Shown: positions 1 to 8,229 of the stretch, piece by piece
Position numbering within the stretch: position 1 is the stretch's first letter
Layout: each line of letters starts with the position of its first letter
Assembly (NCBI GenBank): GCA_002435825.1
Contig: DIVL01000004.1
Coordinates: 1 to 30,883, forward strand
Direction of reading: 5' to 3'
DNA length: 30,883 nt
From: Anaerolineaceae bacterium UBA6133
GTDB lineage: Bacteria; Chloroflexota; Anaerolineae; Anaerolineales; Anaerolineaceae
Notes under the pieces: model-generated
The model's input: only the letters and a program-made list of their open reading frames with translations
What the model was told of the DNA's origin: nothing
Database searches by the model: none
Made by a program: the position numbers and the translations under genes

Positions 1-187
1 CAACTTGCTTTTGGGTCAGCCTCTCAAGTCGTCCAACTCTTTCCTGCGAAGTTCACTGTAGCAACTAGATTAGTTACATGCCGATTACTAAAACGAAGAC
101 CTCGCGGTCAAATATCTTTCTGGGTCTGGAGACCATGAAAGAAAAAGGCAAACATTACCACACCCTCTTTAGTGGTCACAACTTATC
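1..187. other. Leading region without a supported gene
   Basis: No gene is supported here. A plus-strand frame is open from base 1 to a TGA near 138, giving about 45 residues, but it has no start inside the window and resembles no family I recognise. It could be the tail of a gene that begins outside the window or chance. A short GGTCT/AGACC inverted repeat sits near 124-135. Confidence 0.4.
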
Positions 188-221
188 ACCCCCTCTTTAG
201 AGGGGGGTTGGGGGGTGAAAG
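188..221. repeat. GC-rich palindromic repeat, left copy
   Basis: The copy opens with ACCCCCTCTTTAGAGGGGG, itself a palindrome, and ends with GGGGGTGAAAG. The same two blocks occur in reverse complement at 695-731, on the other side of the DUF559 gene, so the pair forms an inverted repeat around that gene. Only the few bases between the two blocks differ. Confidence 0.8.
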
Positions 222-285
222 ACTTAACTCACTAAATGCCTCATCCTTCTTTTTGTGACTCAAAAATATCAGGTAAACTTTCCAC

Positions 286-657
286 ATGTCACCACATCCC
301 CTCAGAGATCGTTCAAGAGAGCTCCGCAACAATGCCACCCGGCAAGAAAACCAGCTCTGGTACAGATTTCTCAGCACTTATTCTTTGCGAATTCACCGAC
401 AAAAAGTTATTGGTAATTACATCGTTGACTTCTATTGCCACCGGGCGAAGTTGGTAATTGAACTCGATGGGGGTCACCATTTTTCTGATGAGAGCTTGAA
501 ACTGGACGAGCTTCGGTCTTCGTTCCTCGAGTCGCAGGGGCTTGTGGTCTTGCGATTTACTAATTGGGAAATTGAGCACCGATTTTCCCAGGTTTGCCAA
601 CGGATTGATGAAGCAGTCAATCAGCGTTTGGTTGAGCTATCGGAAATGGAAATGTAG
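286..657 (+). CDS. DUF559 domain protein (Vsr/PD-(D/E)XK-like endonuclease fold)
   Basis: The 123-residue product is almost entirely one DUF559 domain, a family related to very-short-patch repair endonucleases. The family pattern is visible in order: an N-terminal LRNNATRQENQLWYRFL helix, the core NYIVDFYCHRAKLVIELDGG at about residues 44-63, and VVLRFTNWEIEHRF at about 87-100. Asp48, Glu59 and Asp61 fit the acidic metal-binding positions of a PD-(D/E)XK fold. ATG at 286 is used because it starts just before the conserved helix; the ribosome binding site is weak (AGG about 11 bases upstream). The gene stands alone and is flanked by inverted palindromic repeats at 188-221 and 695-731, which suggests it moved as a small unit. 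Its biological role is unknown; nuclease activity is inferred from the fold only. Confidence 0.85.
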   Translation: MSPHPLRDRSRELRNNATRQENQLWYRFLSTYSLRIHRQKVIGNYIVDFYCHRAKLVIELDGGHHFSDESLKLDELRSSFLESQGLVVLRFTNWEIEHRFSQVCQRIDEAVNQRLVELSEMEM

Positions 658-694
658 GTTTGCTGTTGTTTCACTTGGCTAAGCACCATTAGCC

Positions 695-731
695 CTTTCA
701 CCCCCTTTAGTTCCCCCTCTAAAGAGGGGGT
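695..731. repeat. GC-rich palindromic repeat, right copy (inverted)
   Basis: Reverse complement of the copy at 188-221. On the minus strand it begins with the identical 19-base block ACCCCCTCTTTAGAGGGGG and ends with GGGGGTGAAAG, with a slightly different spacer. Together the two copies bracket the DUF559 gene. I see no clear target-site duplication outside them. Confidence 0.8.
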
Positions 732-755
732 CGTTTCATCGTCCTCCTCTGTCCA

Positions 756-799
756 GATAAAAAAAGAGACGGAACATTTGTAAAAGTTCCGTCTTTTTT
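756..799 (-). terminator. Rho-independent terminator, bidirectional
   Basis: Stem GACGGAAC (768-775) pairs with GTTCCGTC (786-793) around a 10-base loop. A run of A on the left and six T on the right let it work in both directions. It lies just past the last gene of the minus-strand nucleoside importer operon and also closes off the DUF559 side. Confidence 0.85.
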
Positions 800-818
800 G
801 TCATATTCGGGACATGTT

Positions 819-1784
819 TTACAACCCGCGTTCCCCTCGCTGGTACGGGGTGCCAAGAGCGGCAGGAGCGCCGATGCGCTTCTTGCGGGCTGCCGAGCTG
901 CCCCAAATCAGGGCGATGACTGTCAGGATATATGGGGTCATCTGCAGGAAGAAAACCAGGTTCGTGTTATAGAAAAACGGATTCGCTAGCCCAAACAAAA
1001 TCCGCGGACCCTGCAGATCAAGCGTGAAGCGGCGCAAAATACCAAACAAGTAACCGCCCATAGCAGCACGCCAGGGATTCCAATGGGCAAAAATCACCAG
1101 TGCCACGGCGATCCAGCCTTGCCCGTTCACGGTCAAATTCGAGTACCATCCCGGGGCAATGGCAACGCTAATGGCAGCCCCAGCCAATCCCGCAAAACAT
1201 CCGCCGATGAAGGTGTAGAGATAGCGAGTGCGGTAGATATTGACGCCCAGGGTGTCAGCAGCAGCAGGGTTCTCCCCCACAGCGCGCAGATGGAGACCCG
1301 GACGGGTTTTGTTGATGAAATATGTGACAACCGGCACGAGCAAGTAGCCAAAATAGACCAACAGGTTGTGATCAGCAAAAGCAACCGGACCCAGATAAGG
1401 GATCTGCGAGAGCAGGGGGATGCTGGCACGGGGAATGACGGGTCCGGTCTGACCGGTGAGCCCATCGCCCAGCACCAATGCCAGACCTGTGCCCAAAAAA
1501 GTGAGCGAAAGCCCGCTGACGGTTTGGTCAGCCTGAAAATGGATGGTGACGAGAGCGTGGGCAAGGCTGAGCAGCCCGCCGGCAGCGATAGCAGCCAGTA
1601 AACCCAGCCAGACGTTGCCAGTGGTGAAGGCGACCTTGAAGCCTGCCATGGCACCCACAAGCATCATGCCCTCAACACCGAGGTTTTGGATACCCGCGCG
1701 TTCGGTCAGGATCTCGCCAATGGAAGCGATGAGCAAAACAGTGCCGGTGGAAATTCCGGAGCGGAAGATTTCAATCCAGTTCAT
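819..1784 (-). CDS. BMP-type nucleoside ABC importer, permease 2
   Basis: A 321-residue polytopic membrane protein of the BPD_transp_2 family (YufQ/NupQ-like), one of two permeases of the importer encoded by this operon. The family signature NLGVEG is at residues 34-39, followed by about eight to ten hydrophobic segments. The start is ATG at 1784, which overlaps the stop of the preceding permease as ATGA; an upstream in-frame start would add ten residues and lacks this coupling. Homologous systems import purine and pyrimidine nucleosides, but the substrate cannot be read from the sequence. It is the last gene of the operon, followed by a strong terminator. Confidence 0.9.
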   Translation of the reverse strand: MNWIEIFRSGISTGTVLLIASIGEILTERAGIQNLGVEGMMLVGAMAGFKVAFTTGNVWLGLLAAIAAGGLLSLAHALVTIHFQADQTVSGLSLTFLGTGLALVLGDGLTGQTGPVIPRASIPLLSQIPYLGPVAFADHNLLVYFGYLLVPVVTYFINKTRPGLHLRAVGENPAAADTLGVNIYRTRYLYTFIGGCFAGLAGAAISVAIAPGWYSNLTVNGQGWIAVALVIFAHWNPWRAAMGGYLFGILRRFTLDLQGPRILFGLANPFFYNTNLVFFLQMTPYILTVIALIWGSSAARKKRIGAPAALGTPYQRGERGL

Positions 1785-2887
1785 TGGGCGGTCTCCTGTG
1801 CAGGGCGAACCCATTTGATTTCGTATTTAAGGAGGACATCACTGCTGATGACAAGGAAAAGGGTGATGCCCTGGATGAGAAATGAGATGCCCGAGGGTTG
1901 AATTTCGCGGCTGGCAACCAGCAGCGCGCCAAACAAGATCGAGACGACGATCACAGCGAATGGGTGAAGCTTGGCCAGCCAGGCGACGATCACGCCGGAA
2001 AAGCCGTAAGATGTGGAAATACGCTCCTGCAAACGATGCACCACACCCGAAACCTCTGTCATGCCGGCTAAGCCTGCCAGGGCACCGGAAACCATGAACA
2101 CGAGGATAGTGTTAGTCGTGATATTGATGCCGGCATAGCGGGCGGCACGGCGGTTATCGCCAATGAGGGTGATCTTGTAGCCCCATTTGCTGCGGTAGAT
2201 GATCAGATAGACGATGACCGCGGCAAACAACCCAAAGAGGATGCCGACGTGCAAGGTCATGCCCGAGAAGGCGGGCACCTGCTTGGCATAGTCTGCCAGG
2301 CGAGGCAGCCAGGCTGATTTGGGGAAGGTCTTGGTCATCTGAAAGCCGGATTCGCTCCACTTGCCGAAAATCCAGTAGTTGTTCCAGAGCACGGCAACGT
2401 AGTTGAGCATCAAGGTGGTGATGATCTCGTTGATGTTTAGTTTTGCCTTGAGGATGCCGGGAACAAAAGCAAAAAGCGCTCCTCCCAGCATGCCGAGGAC
2501 CGCCATAAGCGAGATGATAGCCCAACGCGGGGTAGTATCCAGGTTGACCAGGGGGACCATCACAACGGCGCTTGCCATAAACGCACCGACAAAGAATTGC
2601 CCTTCAGCGCCGATATTCCATAGGCGCATGCGAAAAGCCAGCGAACAGCCCAGACCAATCAACAGAAGGGGAGTAGCTTTGACGATCACATCAGAAAAAG
2701 CGCCCCATGAGCCAAACGAGGCTTTGTATAAGTAAGAATAAACTTTGAACGGGTTCGCTCCAGTAGCAGCCAGGACAATGCCAGAGATGATGAAAGCGAG
2801 CAAGACCGCGCCAACAGAGGTTACAACCGGAAGCCATTTAGGCGTATCCTCCGTGCGTTTAAGCAGAACAGGATAGGGAATTCTCAT
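1781..2887 (-). CDS. BMP-type nucleoside ABC importer, permease 1
   Basis: A 368-residue inner-membrane permease of the BPD_transp_2 family (YufP/NupP-like). The signature NIGAEGQ lies at residues 91-97, after a first membrane segment at about 23-43. It is longer at the N-terminus than permease 2, as usual for this partner. Its ATG overlaps the stop of the ATPase gene (ATGA at 2884-2887) and its stop overlaps the next start in the same way, so the three genes are translationally coupled. It should pair with permease 2 to form the translocation pore. Confidence 0.9.
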   Translation of the reverse strand: MRIPYPVLLKRTEDTPKWLPVVTSVGAVLLAFIISGIVLAATGANPFKVYSYLYKASFGSWGAFSDVIVKATPLLLIGLGCSLAFRMRLWNIGAEGQFFVGAFMASAVVMVPLVNLDTTPRWAIISLMAVLGMLGGALFAFVPGILKAKLNINEIITTLMLNYVAVLWNNYWIFGKWSESGFQMTKTFPKSAWLPRLADYAKQVPAFSGMTLHVGILFGLFAAVIVYLIIYRSKWGYKITLIGDNRRAARYAGINITTNTILVFMVSGALAGLAGMTEVSGVVHRLQERISTSYGFSGVIVAWLAKLHPFAVIVVSILFGALLVASREIQPSGISFLIQGITLFLVISSDVLLKYEIKWVRPAQETAQ

Positions 2888-4692
2888 TCTTCATCTCCCT
2901 GCTTGTATTTTTCGCCCAGAACTTTGCGCAAAACACGTTCCTTTTCGGTGAGGTTGAGGGGAGGCTCTTCAGGTGGAGTGGGAGGCTCTGGCTGCGGAGA
3001 TTCTTCTAACGGCTCCGCGCTTTCAGAGGATGGCTCGATTTCTCCTGGCTGGGCGGCTTGGGCAGATTCTTCATAATTACGGAGATTATCGAGAACCTCA
3101 TCAAAGCTTGATGGCGTACCCTCGGTGGGTGTTTCTTCCACTCGCGCGTTTTCAGGCAGGTCCTGCGTGAGAGTACCAGTCATCATCAGCCCGATCTGGG
3201 TGAGATCAAAGTCCTGGCTGCAAATAACGCCGACGACCTGCCCTTCATACATGACAGCAATGCGGTCAGACAGGGAGAGTAGTTCGTCGAGATCTTCTGA
3301 GACAAGCAGGATGGCGCAGCCTTGTTCACGCTGGTTGAGAAGCAGCTGCTGAACGCTTTCGATTGCGCCAACGTCCAACCCGCGGGTAGGCTGCATAGCC
3401 ACAACCATGCGAGGGGCGCTTGAAAGCTCGCGGGCGAGGATCAGTTTTTGCAGGTTGCCGCCAGAAAGCTTGCGTGCATGGGTATGCACGTTGGGAGCCT
3501 GGATATCGTATTCCGTTTTCAGACCATCAGCAAGGCTGTCTGCAGCCACGTAGTTTAGCTGCCATTTTTGGCTGACTGGCTGCTGGTCATAGCGCTTCAT
3601 GATGATGTTGCTGGTAAGTGAAAGGTTTGGCGCACTGCCGACCCCGATGCGATCCTCCGGAATGTGGGCAAGACCCTGTCTGATGGAAAAGGAAGGCGGT
3701 TTGTTGGCAATATCCTTGCCTTCCAGCCAAATCCGACCCGCGCAGGGACGCAGACCGGTGATGACTTCCACCAATTCGCTCTGCCCATTGCCGGCAACGC
3801 CAGCTATGCCAAGAATTTCGCCTTCGTGCAGTGCCAGGTCCACATTGCGCAGGGCTGGCAGGTTCTTGTTGTTTAGGGCGGAAACATCTTCCAGGCGCAA
3901 GACCTCACGCCCGGCTGTTTGTTCACATTTATGCAGATTAAAAATCACTTCGCGACCGACCATCAGCGAGGCAAGGCTCTCACGGGTATAGTCCTTCAAG
4001 TCCATACGCTCAGCGGTGGCGCGCCCGCGCCGTAAAACAGTCAATTTATCGGCAACGTGCTGAACCTCGGTGAGCTTATGGCTGATGAAGGCAATTGATT
4101 TGCCCTGCGCAGCCATTTCCTTGAGTGTTTCAATCAACTCATCGGCTTCCTGAGGGGCGAGGACGGCGGTAGGCTCGTCCATGATGAGAATGGTTGCCCC
4201 CCGGTAAAGAATTTTCAGGATCTCGACACGCTGCTGCTCGCCGACAGAAAGTTGCCAGATCTTGGCAGTTGGATCAATGTGGATGCCAAATTGTTCTGCC
4301 AGATTACTGATTTCCTGGTCGTACTTTTTGAGGTTTAGGGTAAAGCGGGGTGTGTCAAGACCAATGAGGACATTCTCGGTCACGGTTTGATTTTCGACCA
4401 GCATGAAATGTTGATGAACCATGCCAATTCCATGAGCAATCGCATCTCTCGGGGAGTTAAAACTAACCTTTTTGCCATGGATGCGAATTTCACCTGACTG
4501 GGGTTTATAGAGACCGGTAAGCACGTTCATCAGGGTGCTTTTGCCAGCGCCGTTTTCCCCGAGCAGGGCGTGGATTTCACCCGGATAGATGGTGAAATTG
4601 ACATGATCGTTGGCTAAAACGCCAGGAAAACGCAGGACAATATCCTGCATTTCGACAGCGGGAACTGTGATTGTTTCTTCAGGTAAAGTCAT
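2884..4692 (-). CDS. BMP-type nucleoside ABC importer, double ATPase with acidic tail
   Basis: A 602-residue ATPase with two ABC modules (YufO/NupO/RbsA type) that energises the importer. Module 1 is canonical: Walker A GENGAGKST at 45-53, signature LSVGEQQRVEI at 148-158 and Walker B ILIMDEP at 168-174. Module 2 is degenerate in the way known for this family: GVAGNGQSE at 298-306 (lysine replaced), signature LSGGNLQK at 409-416 and AMQPTRGLD at 432-440. The ABC part ends near residue 511, and the usual family length is about 510. The remaining 90 residues are rich in Glu, Pro and Ser and end in a charged helix-like stretch; I know no function for such a tail. Start is the ATG at 4692. Confidence 0.92.
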   Translation of the reverse strand: MTLPEETITVPAVEMQDIVLRFPGVLANDHVNFTIYPGEIHALLGENGAGKSTLMNVLTGLYKPQSGEIRIHGKKVSFNSPRDAIAHGIGMVHQHFMLVENQTVTENVLIGLDTPRFTLNLKKYDQEISNLAEQFGIHIDPTAKIWQLSVGEQQRVEILKILYRGATILIMDEPTAVLAPQEADELIETLKEMAAQGKSIAFISHKLTEVQHVADKLTVLRRGRATAERMDLKDYTRESLASLMVGREVIFNLHKCEQTAGREVLRLEDVSALNNKNLPALRNVDLALHEGEILGIAGVAGNGQSELVEVITGLRPCAGRIWLEGKDIANKPPSFSIRQGLAHIPEDRIGVGSAPNLSLTSNIIMKRYDQQPVSQKWQLNYVAADSLADGLKTEYDIQAPNVHTHARKLSGGNLQKLILARELSSAPRMVVAMQPTRGLDVGAIESVQQLLLNQREQGCAILLVSEDLDELLSLSDRIAVMYEGQVVGVICSQDFDLTQIGLMMTGTLTQDLPENARVEETPTEGTPSSFDEVLDNLRNYEESAQAAQPGEIEPSSESAEPLEESPQPEPPTPPEEPPLNLTEKERVLRKVLGEKYKQGDEE

Positions 4693-4712
4693 GTGGTTTT
4701 CTTTTATTCATA

Positions 4713-4741
4713 GAGAGATGGCTCTGATCGAGCCATCTCTC
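4713..4741 (-). promoter_or_regulatory. Intercistronic stem-loop between binding protein and ATPase genes
   Basis: A perfect 12-bp stem (GAGAGATGGCTC, 4713-4724, with GAGCCATCTCTC, 4730-4741) and a 5-base loop. No U-run follows on the minus strand, so full termination is unlikely. It probably protects the upstream binding-protein message from 3' decay or attenuates readthrough, as in other importer operons with abundant binding proteins. Confidence 0.7.
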
Positions 4742-4759
4742 CGAGAGGTTTAGCTCAGA

Positions 4760-6004
4760 CTAAGGGAGTTCGGCAGTAATGTTCTGGTTCCACCAATACA
4801 TACCAACGCCATCAGCGCAGGGAGCGCCTTCACCAGCGAAGCAGTCCAGGTCCACCTGGCGCAGGCTTTCGCCTTCAGCGAGGACAACATTGCCCTGGTT
4901 ATCAGTGATGGGACCCTTGAAGACGTCGAAGCGGGTCATCTTGCCAGAAAGGAACATGGCAAGTTCGTCACGGACGAGCTGCAGGTCTTCTGCGGGCAGG
5001 TCCTTGGCACCGGTCATCAGTTCCTCGCCCTCCATGAAGCCAAAGAGACCGAGACCGCCAGAATCCGCATCAAAGTACACGGCTTCACCCGCAAAAGTAC
5101 CATCCATGGATTTTTGGACCTCAATAGCATAGAGAGGACCCCAGTTCCAGTACATGGTGGTGAGGCAGGTGTCGAGCGTGCAGTTGTTGACGTAGTCATA
5201 GGTGATGCCCCATTTGCCAGCAGGAGCCGCAATCGCGGGGGCGGGAGTATCAGCACCGGTCATCACGACCTGAGCGCCTGTGTCGAAGAGGGATTTGGCT
5301 GCTTCCTGTTCAATGGTTGGATCGTGCCAGGTGAAAATGAAGCGGACATCCAGGGTGCATTCGGGGCAGGTTTTTGCCATACCGAGCGCAAAAGCGTTGC
5401 CGAGGCGAAGCTCTTCAGGGATGGGGAAGGTAGCCATGTAGCCAACCTTGGTGTTGCCGTCAACCTTGGCGCGGGAACCAGCCAGCATACCTGCGAGGTA
5501 TTTGATGTCTTCCATGGCGCCCATGATGTTTCCGAAGTTGGAACCATTGGACTTGTAACCGGAAACATGGACAAAATCCTTGTCCGGAAATTCGCCGGCG
5601 ACAGTTTCGGTGGCATCCATGAAGCCGAAGGAGGTTGTGATGACCATATCAAAACCTTTTCGAGCCAGAGAGCGGGTAACCTGCTCGGATTCCACACCTT
5701 CTGCAACGTTTTCAACATAGGCAGTATGAACACCGGGAACATTATCCTGGACATAGAGCCGACCGACATCGTGAGATTGAGTCCAGCCACCATCATCGTG
5801 AGGTCCAACATAGACGAAAGCGACATTGAAGCAGCCTTCGATTGGAGCAGGCACCTGATAGGCACCTTCAGCTTCAAGAGCTGATTCCGCTTTGCAGTCG
5901 ACCGCAACGGGGACCTCGGTCGCTGGGGCGGTTGTTTGGCAAGCCGCCAGGAACATACTAAAAACTAAGAAAATACTGATCAACGGTAACAACTTTTTAT
6001 TCAT
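4760..6004 (-). CDS. BMP family substrate-binding lipoprotein
   Basis: A 414-residue basic-membrane-protein (BMP/PnrA/Med) family lipoprotein, the extracytoplasmic receptor of the importer; characterised relatives bind purine nucleosides. A signal peptide with lipobox LAAC places the lipidated cysteine at residue 22. Mature-protein features fit the family: VAFVYVGPHDDGGWTQSHD near residue 60 and the DMVITTSFGFMDA block. ATG at 6004 is preferred because AGGAG sits at correct spacing and the signal peptide starts properly. An in-frame ATG at 6055, itself preceded by GAGAGG, would add 17 residues, so the start is not certain. First gene of the operon. Confidence 0.9.
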   Translation of the reverse strand: MNKKLLPLISIFLVFSMFLAACQTTAPATEVPVAVDCKAESALEAEGAYQVPAPIEGCFNVAFVYVGPHDDGGWTQSHDVGRLYVQDNVPGVHTAYVENVAEGVESEQVTRSLARKGFDMVITTSFGFMDATETVAGEFPDKDFVHVSGYKSNGSNFGNIMGAMEDIKYLAGMLAGSRAKVDGNTKVGYMATFPIPEELRLGNAFALGMAKTCPECTLDVRFIFTWHDPTIEQEAAKSLFDTGAQVVMTGADTPAPAIAAPAGKWGITYDYVNNCTLDTCLTTMYWNWGPLYAIEVQKSMDGTFAGEAVYFDADSGGLGLFGFMEGEELMTGAKDLPAEDLQLVRDELAMFLSGKMTRFDVFKGPITDNQGNVVLAEGESLRQVDLDCFAGEGAPCADGVGMYWWNQNITAELP

Positions 6005-6181
6005 CTTTTCTCCTGTTTTGGTGAATTTGGTGTCTGTCGGGAGTTTTATTGGCATTGCTTTCCTCTCTACTCCTTTTAAACGGCATAGCTTTATTGTACA
6101 ACAAAGCGCCGGATTAGGAGGTAATTCATGACTGCTTCTAACTAAATTTGAGGACTAAGGCGAGACTAGTATCTCTGAAAA

Positions 6182-6211
6182 TTGGAAATCTCTCTTCGTG
6201 AAGTTTATAAT
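6182..6211 (+). promoter_or_regulatory. Promoter of the PIG-L deacetylase gene
   Basis: TTGGAA (6182-6187) and a perfect TATAAT (6206-6211) are separated by 18 bases, placing the transcript start about 16 bases before the ATG at 6234. A GGAGG ribosome binding site at 6224-6228 lies between. Confidence 0.6.
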
Positions 6212-6233
6212 CATCGAAATATTGGAGGTGGAG

Positions 6234-7079
6234 ATGTTCACAAAAGCAAATCAGGAAGTTTATGTGCCCGATGGGACCGATTCCCATGAAGCTCTCAGCC
6301 GCACCACGCACCTCGCCATTGCAGCCCACCAGGATGATATCGAGATCATGGCGATTGATGGCATTCTCCAGGGTTATAAATACCCCGAAGCCCACTTTAG
6401 CGGTTGCGTTGTGACTGATGGTCACGGTTCTCCCCGCGTCGGGAAGTTCGCTTACGTCAGCGATGATGAAATGGCTCAGATCCGCATAGAAGAACAAAAA
6501 GCTGCTGCCCGCCTGGGACAATACTCCGCCCAGGTCTTTCTGGGATACACCAGCGCAAGAGTAAAAGACCCCTTAGACCCCGCCCTGGTACATGACCTCA
6601 CCACCCTCCTGCAGGTTGCTCAACCTGAAATCCTCTACACGCACAACCCTGCCGACAAACACACCACGCATGTGGCGGTCTTCCTGCGCGTGATCCAGGC
6701 GCTGCGCCGCCTTCCGAAAGAGATTCGCCCCAAGAAAGTCTACGGCTGTGAGGTCTGGCGTAATCTCGATTGGCTCCCGGACGAGATGAAAACGATTTTT
6801 AATGTCTCCGCTGAACCTGAGTTGCAAGCCGCGCTTGTAGATGTCTTTGAATCGCAGGTTGCGGGCGGAAAAAACTACACTGAAGCCATTGTTGGACGGC
6901 GTATCGCCAACGCCACCTTCTTTGCCTCTCACGTTACCGATAAGGCCACCCGCCTGGCCTACGCTCTCGACCTGACACCGTTGATCAAAGATGATTCCCT
7001 CGACGTCATCGCCTGGGTGCAGGGAAGAATCGCGGAGTTCAATACCGTCGTGACCGACACGCTTAAGGCATTCAGTTAA
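6234..7079 (+). CDS. PIG-L family deacetylase
   Basis: A 281-residue member of the PIG-L/LmbE family of zinc-dependent N-deacetylases, which act on N-acetylglucosamine conjugates (for example BshB and MshB). The metal motif is AHQDDIE at residues 31-37, where the family usually has AHPDDxE, so Pro is replaced by Gln while His, Asp and Glu remain. The second metal-binding block is HNPADKHTTH at 137-146. ATG at 6234 is chosen over the upstream GTG at 6198 because GGAGG precedes it by five bases and the TATAAT at 6206-6211 would lie inside the longer version. It stands alone between divergent and convergent neighbours. The substrate is unknown. Confidence 0.85.
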   Translation: MFTKANQEVYVPDGTDSHEALSRTTHLAIAAHQDDIEIMAIDGILQGYKYPEAHFSGCVVTDGHGSPRVGKFAYVSDDEMAQIRIEEQKAAARLGQYSAQVFLGYTSARVKDPLDPALVHDLTTLLQVAQPEILYTHNPADKHTTHVAVFLRVIQALRRLPKEIRPKKVYGCEVWRNLDWLPDEMKTIFNVSAEPELQAALVDVFESQVAGGKNYTEAIVGRRIANATFFASHVTDKATRLAYALDLTPLIKDDSLDVIAWVQGRIAEFNTVVTDTLKAFS

Positions 7080-7095
7080 GCAGACAGACCATCAG

Positions 7096-7124
7096 ATCCC
7101 CCCTTTCGAAGGGGGATTTTCTTT
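7096..7124 (+). terminator. Terminator after the deacetylase gene
   Basis: An inverted repeat ATCCCCC...GGGGGAT around TTTCGAA, followed by TTTTCTTTT, lies 16 bases after the stop codon. The GC stem and T-rich tail fit a rho-independent terminator. Confidence 0.75.
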
Positions 7125-7147
7125 TCCCCCCGATTCATTTATTCAAT

Positions 7148-8020
7148 TCAATTAAACAATCCGTACCACCACAGCGGCACTTCGAAAAGGCGCATCCCCC
7201 GCCCGTAAGCAAGATAAAGAATTACCCCCAGCAGTAGCACAGAGAACCCGATCACCACGTAGTCCCACCAGTGGTACTTGAGCTCATAAAGCCACGTGCG
7301 CTTCTGCTGCCCAAACCCTCGCAGATCCATGGCGTTGGCAATATCCTCACTCGATACAATCGCGTTCATCGTCACGGGGATGATCAACGGCGCGATGCGT
7401 TTGACCTTGTTTAACAAACCGCCTTTGGCTGAGTCAAGTTCAAATCCGCGCGCCCTTTGAGCGTCCAAAGTCACCTGGAAATTGCGTGCCAGGGTCGGTA
7501 TAAAGCGAAAAGAGAGCTCCATCGTGTAGGCCAGCCGGTCGGGCAGCCCTAGTTTGCGAAAGGTCACACCGTAGGCGCGGGAATCCATGGTGTAGGGGAT
7601 CATGATGAATACCAGTGAGATCGACAGAATACGCATCAACTGCGCTACCGCGAACCACAGGCGCTCCACAGTCAGCCCAAAAGTCATATGCCGCCCGAAT
7701 AGGTTAAAACCCGCAGGCCACACCAGCTGCCCGCCTACCGGCACGACACCACCTGCTCCACCCCCCGTGATAATTGTGTTCACCACGATCATCGTGAACA
7801 GCAAGATGGAGATCATCAGCCAGCCGCGTTTGGTATCCTGCCAGGAAAGCTTCGCAGAGGCGTACCACAGCACAGCAATAGAAAAAATGATCGCCAACAA
7901 CAGCGGATTCCAGGTACTTGTCGCAGCCAGTAGAACCGCGAACGAGAAGATGAATCGAGCCCGCGGGTCAATGCGGTCGATCAGGCTGTTTCGGTAGCGA
8001 TAATTCCAGGCAATAAGCAT
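7148..8020 (-). CDS. ecfT: ECF transporter transmembrane component EcfT
   Basis: A 290-residue T-component of an energy-coupling-factor (group II ABC) vitamin/metabolite importer. It couples two ATPase domains to an S-component that binds substrate. The N-terminus DRIDPRARFIFS is typical, and the two Ala-Arg-Gly-type coupling motifs are visible as QRARGFELD and MDLRGFG in the cytosolic helical part. ATG at 8020 is used; a TTG two codons upstream is the alternative, and neither has a strong ribosome binding site. It follows the fused ATPase and the 40-codon ORF. No full-length S-component is encoded in this operon. Confidence 0.9.
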   Translation of the reverse strand: MLIAWNYRYRNSLIDRIDPRARFIFSFAVLLAATSTWNPLLLAIIFSIAVLWYASAKLSWQDTKRGWLMISILLFTMIVVNTIITGGGAGGVVPVGGQLVWPAGFNLFGRHMTFGLTVERLWFAVAQLMRILSISLVFIMIPYTMDSRAYGVTFRKLGLPDRLAYTMELSFRFIPTLARNFQVTLDAQRARGFELDSAKGGLLNKVKRIAPLIIPVTMNAIVSSEDIANAMDLRGFGQQKRTWLYELKYHWWDYVVIGFSVLLLGVILYLAYGRGMRLFEVPLWWYGLFN

Positions 8021-8031
8021 AGTCAATTACA

Positions 8032-8060
8032 GTCCAGGCGGTCGGGTTGACCGCCCGGAC
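8032..8060 (-). promoter_or_regulatory. Stem-loop before ecfT
   Basis: GTCCAGGCGGTC (8032-8043) can pair with GACCGCCCGGAC (8049-8060) around a 5-base loop, with one G-U pair in the minus-strand RNA. It sits between the 40-codon ORF and ecfT with no U-run, so it may modulate ecfT expression or stabilise the upstream message. Confidence 0.6.
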
Positions 8061-8073
8061 TCATAAAACCTGA

Positions 8074-8196
8074 TTACCGACCGCTTTGTGTGACCACCGC
8101 GTAAAGCGCGGCACCGATGGCGGCATACACTACTTCCTTTGTGCCAAAGCGCAACAAAGGTTTCTTTTCCTGCTTTACTACTTCATCTGAATACAT
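8074..8196 (-). CDS. 40-residue ORF resembling the N-terminus of an ECF S-component
   Basis: A short ORF starting at ATG 8196 behind an excellent ribosome binding site (AAGGAGG five bases upstream) and ending at TAA 8074-8076. The product begins with a charged stretch, then RFGTKEVVYAAIGAALYAVV at about residues 16-35, then TQSGR. That block looks like the first membrane helix of ECF S-components, which commonly open with a T(R/K)E-V-AIGAALY pattern but run to about 180-220 residues. It lies exactly where the S gene is expected, between the fused ATPase and ecfT. It may be the remnant of a deleted S gene or a real one-helix protein; the sequence cannot decide. The reading was done by hand codon by codon. 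Confidence 0.6.
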   Translation of the reverse strand: MYSDEVVKQEKKPLLRFGTKEVVYAAIGAALYAVVTQSGR

Positions 8197-8229
8197 GACT
8201 TCCTCCTTGGATTAGTGATTGATAAATTT

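Noticed and set aside
188..731. CRISPR-like or IS element reading of the GC-rich repeats
   Set aside because: Only two copies, inverted and about 470 bases apart, with no transposase; the DUF559 gene is not a known transposase.
5114..5884. 256-codon plus-strand frame opposite the BMP lipoprotein gene
   Set aside because: Shadow frame of the binding-protein gene; the minus-strand frame has a signal peptide, lipobox and family motifs.
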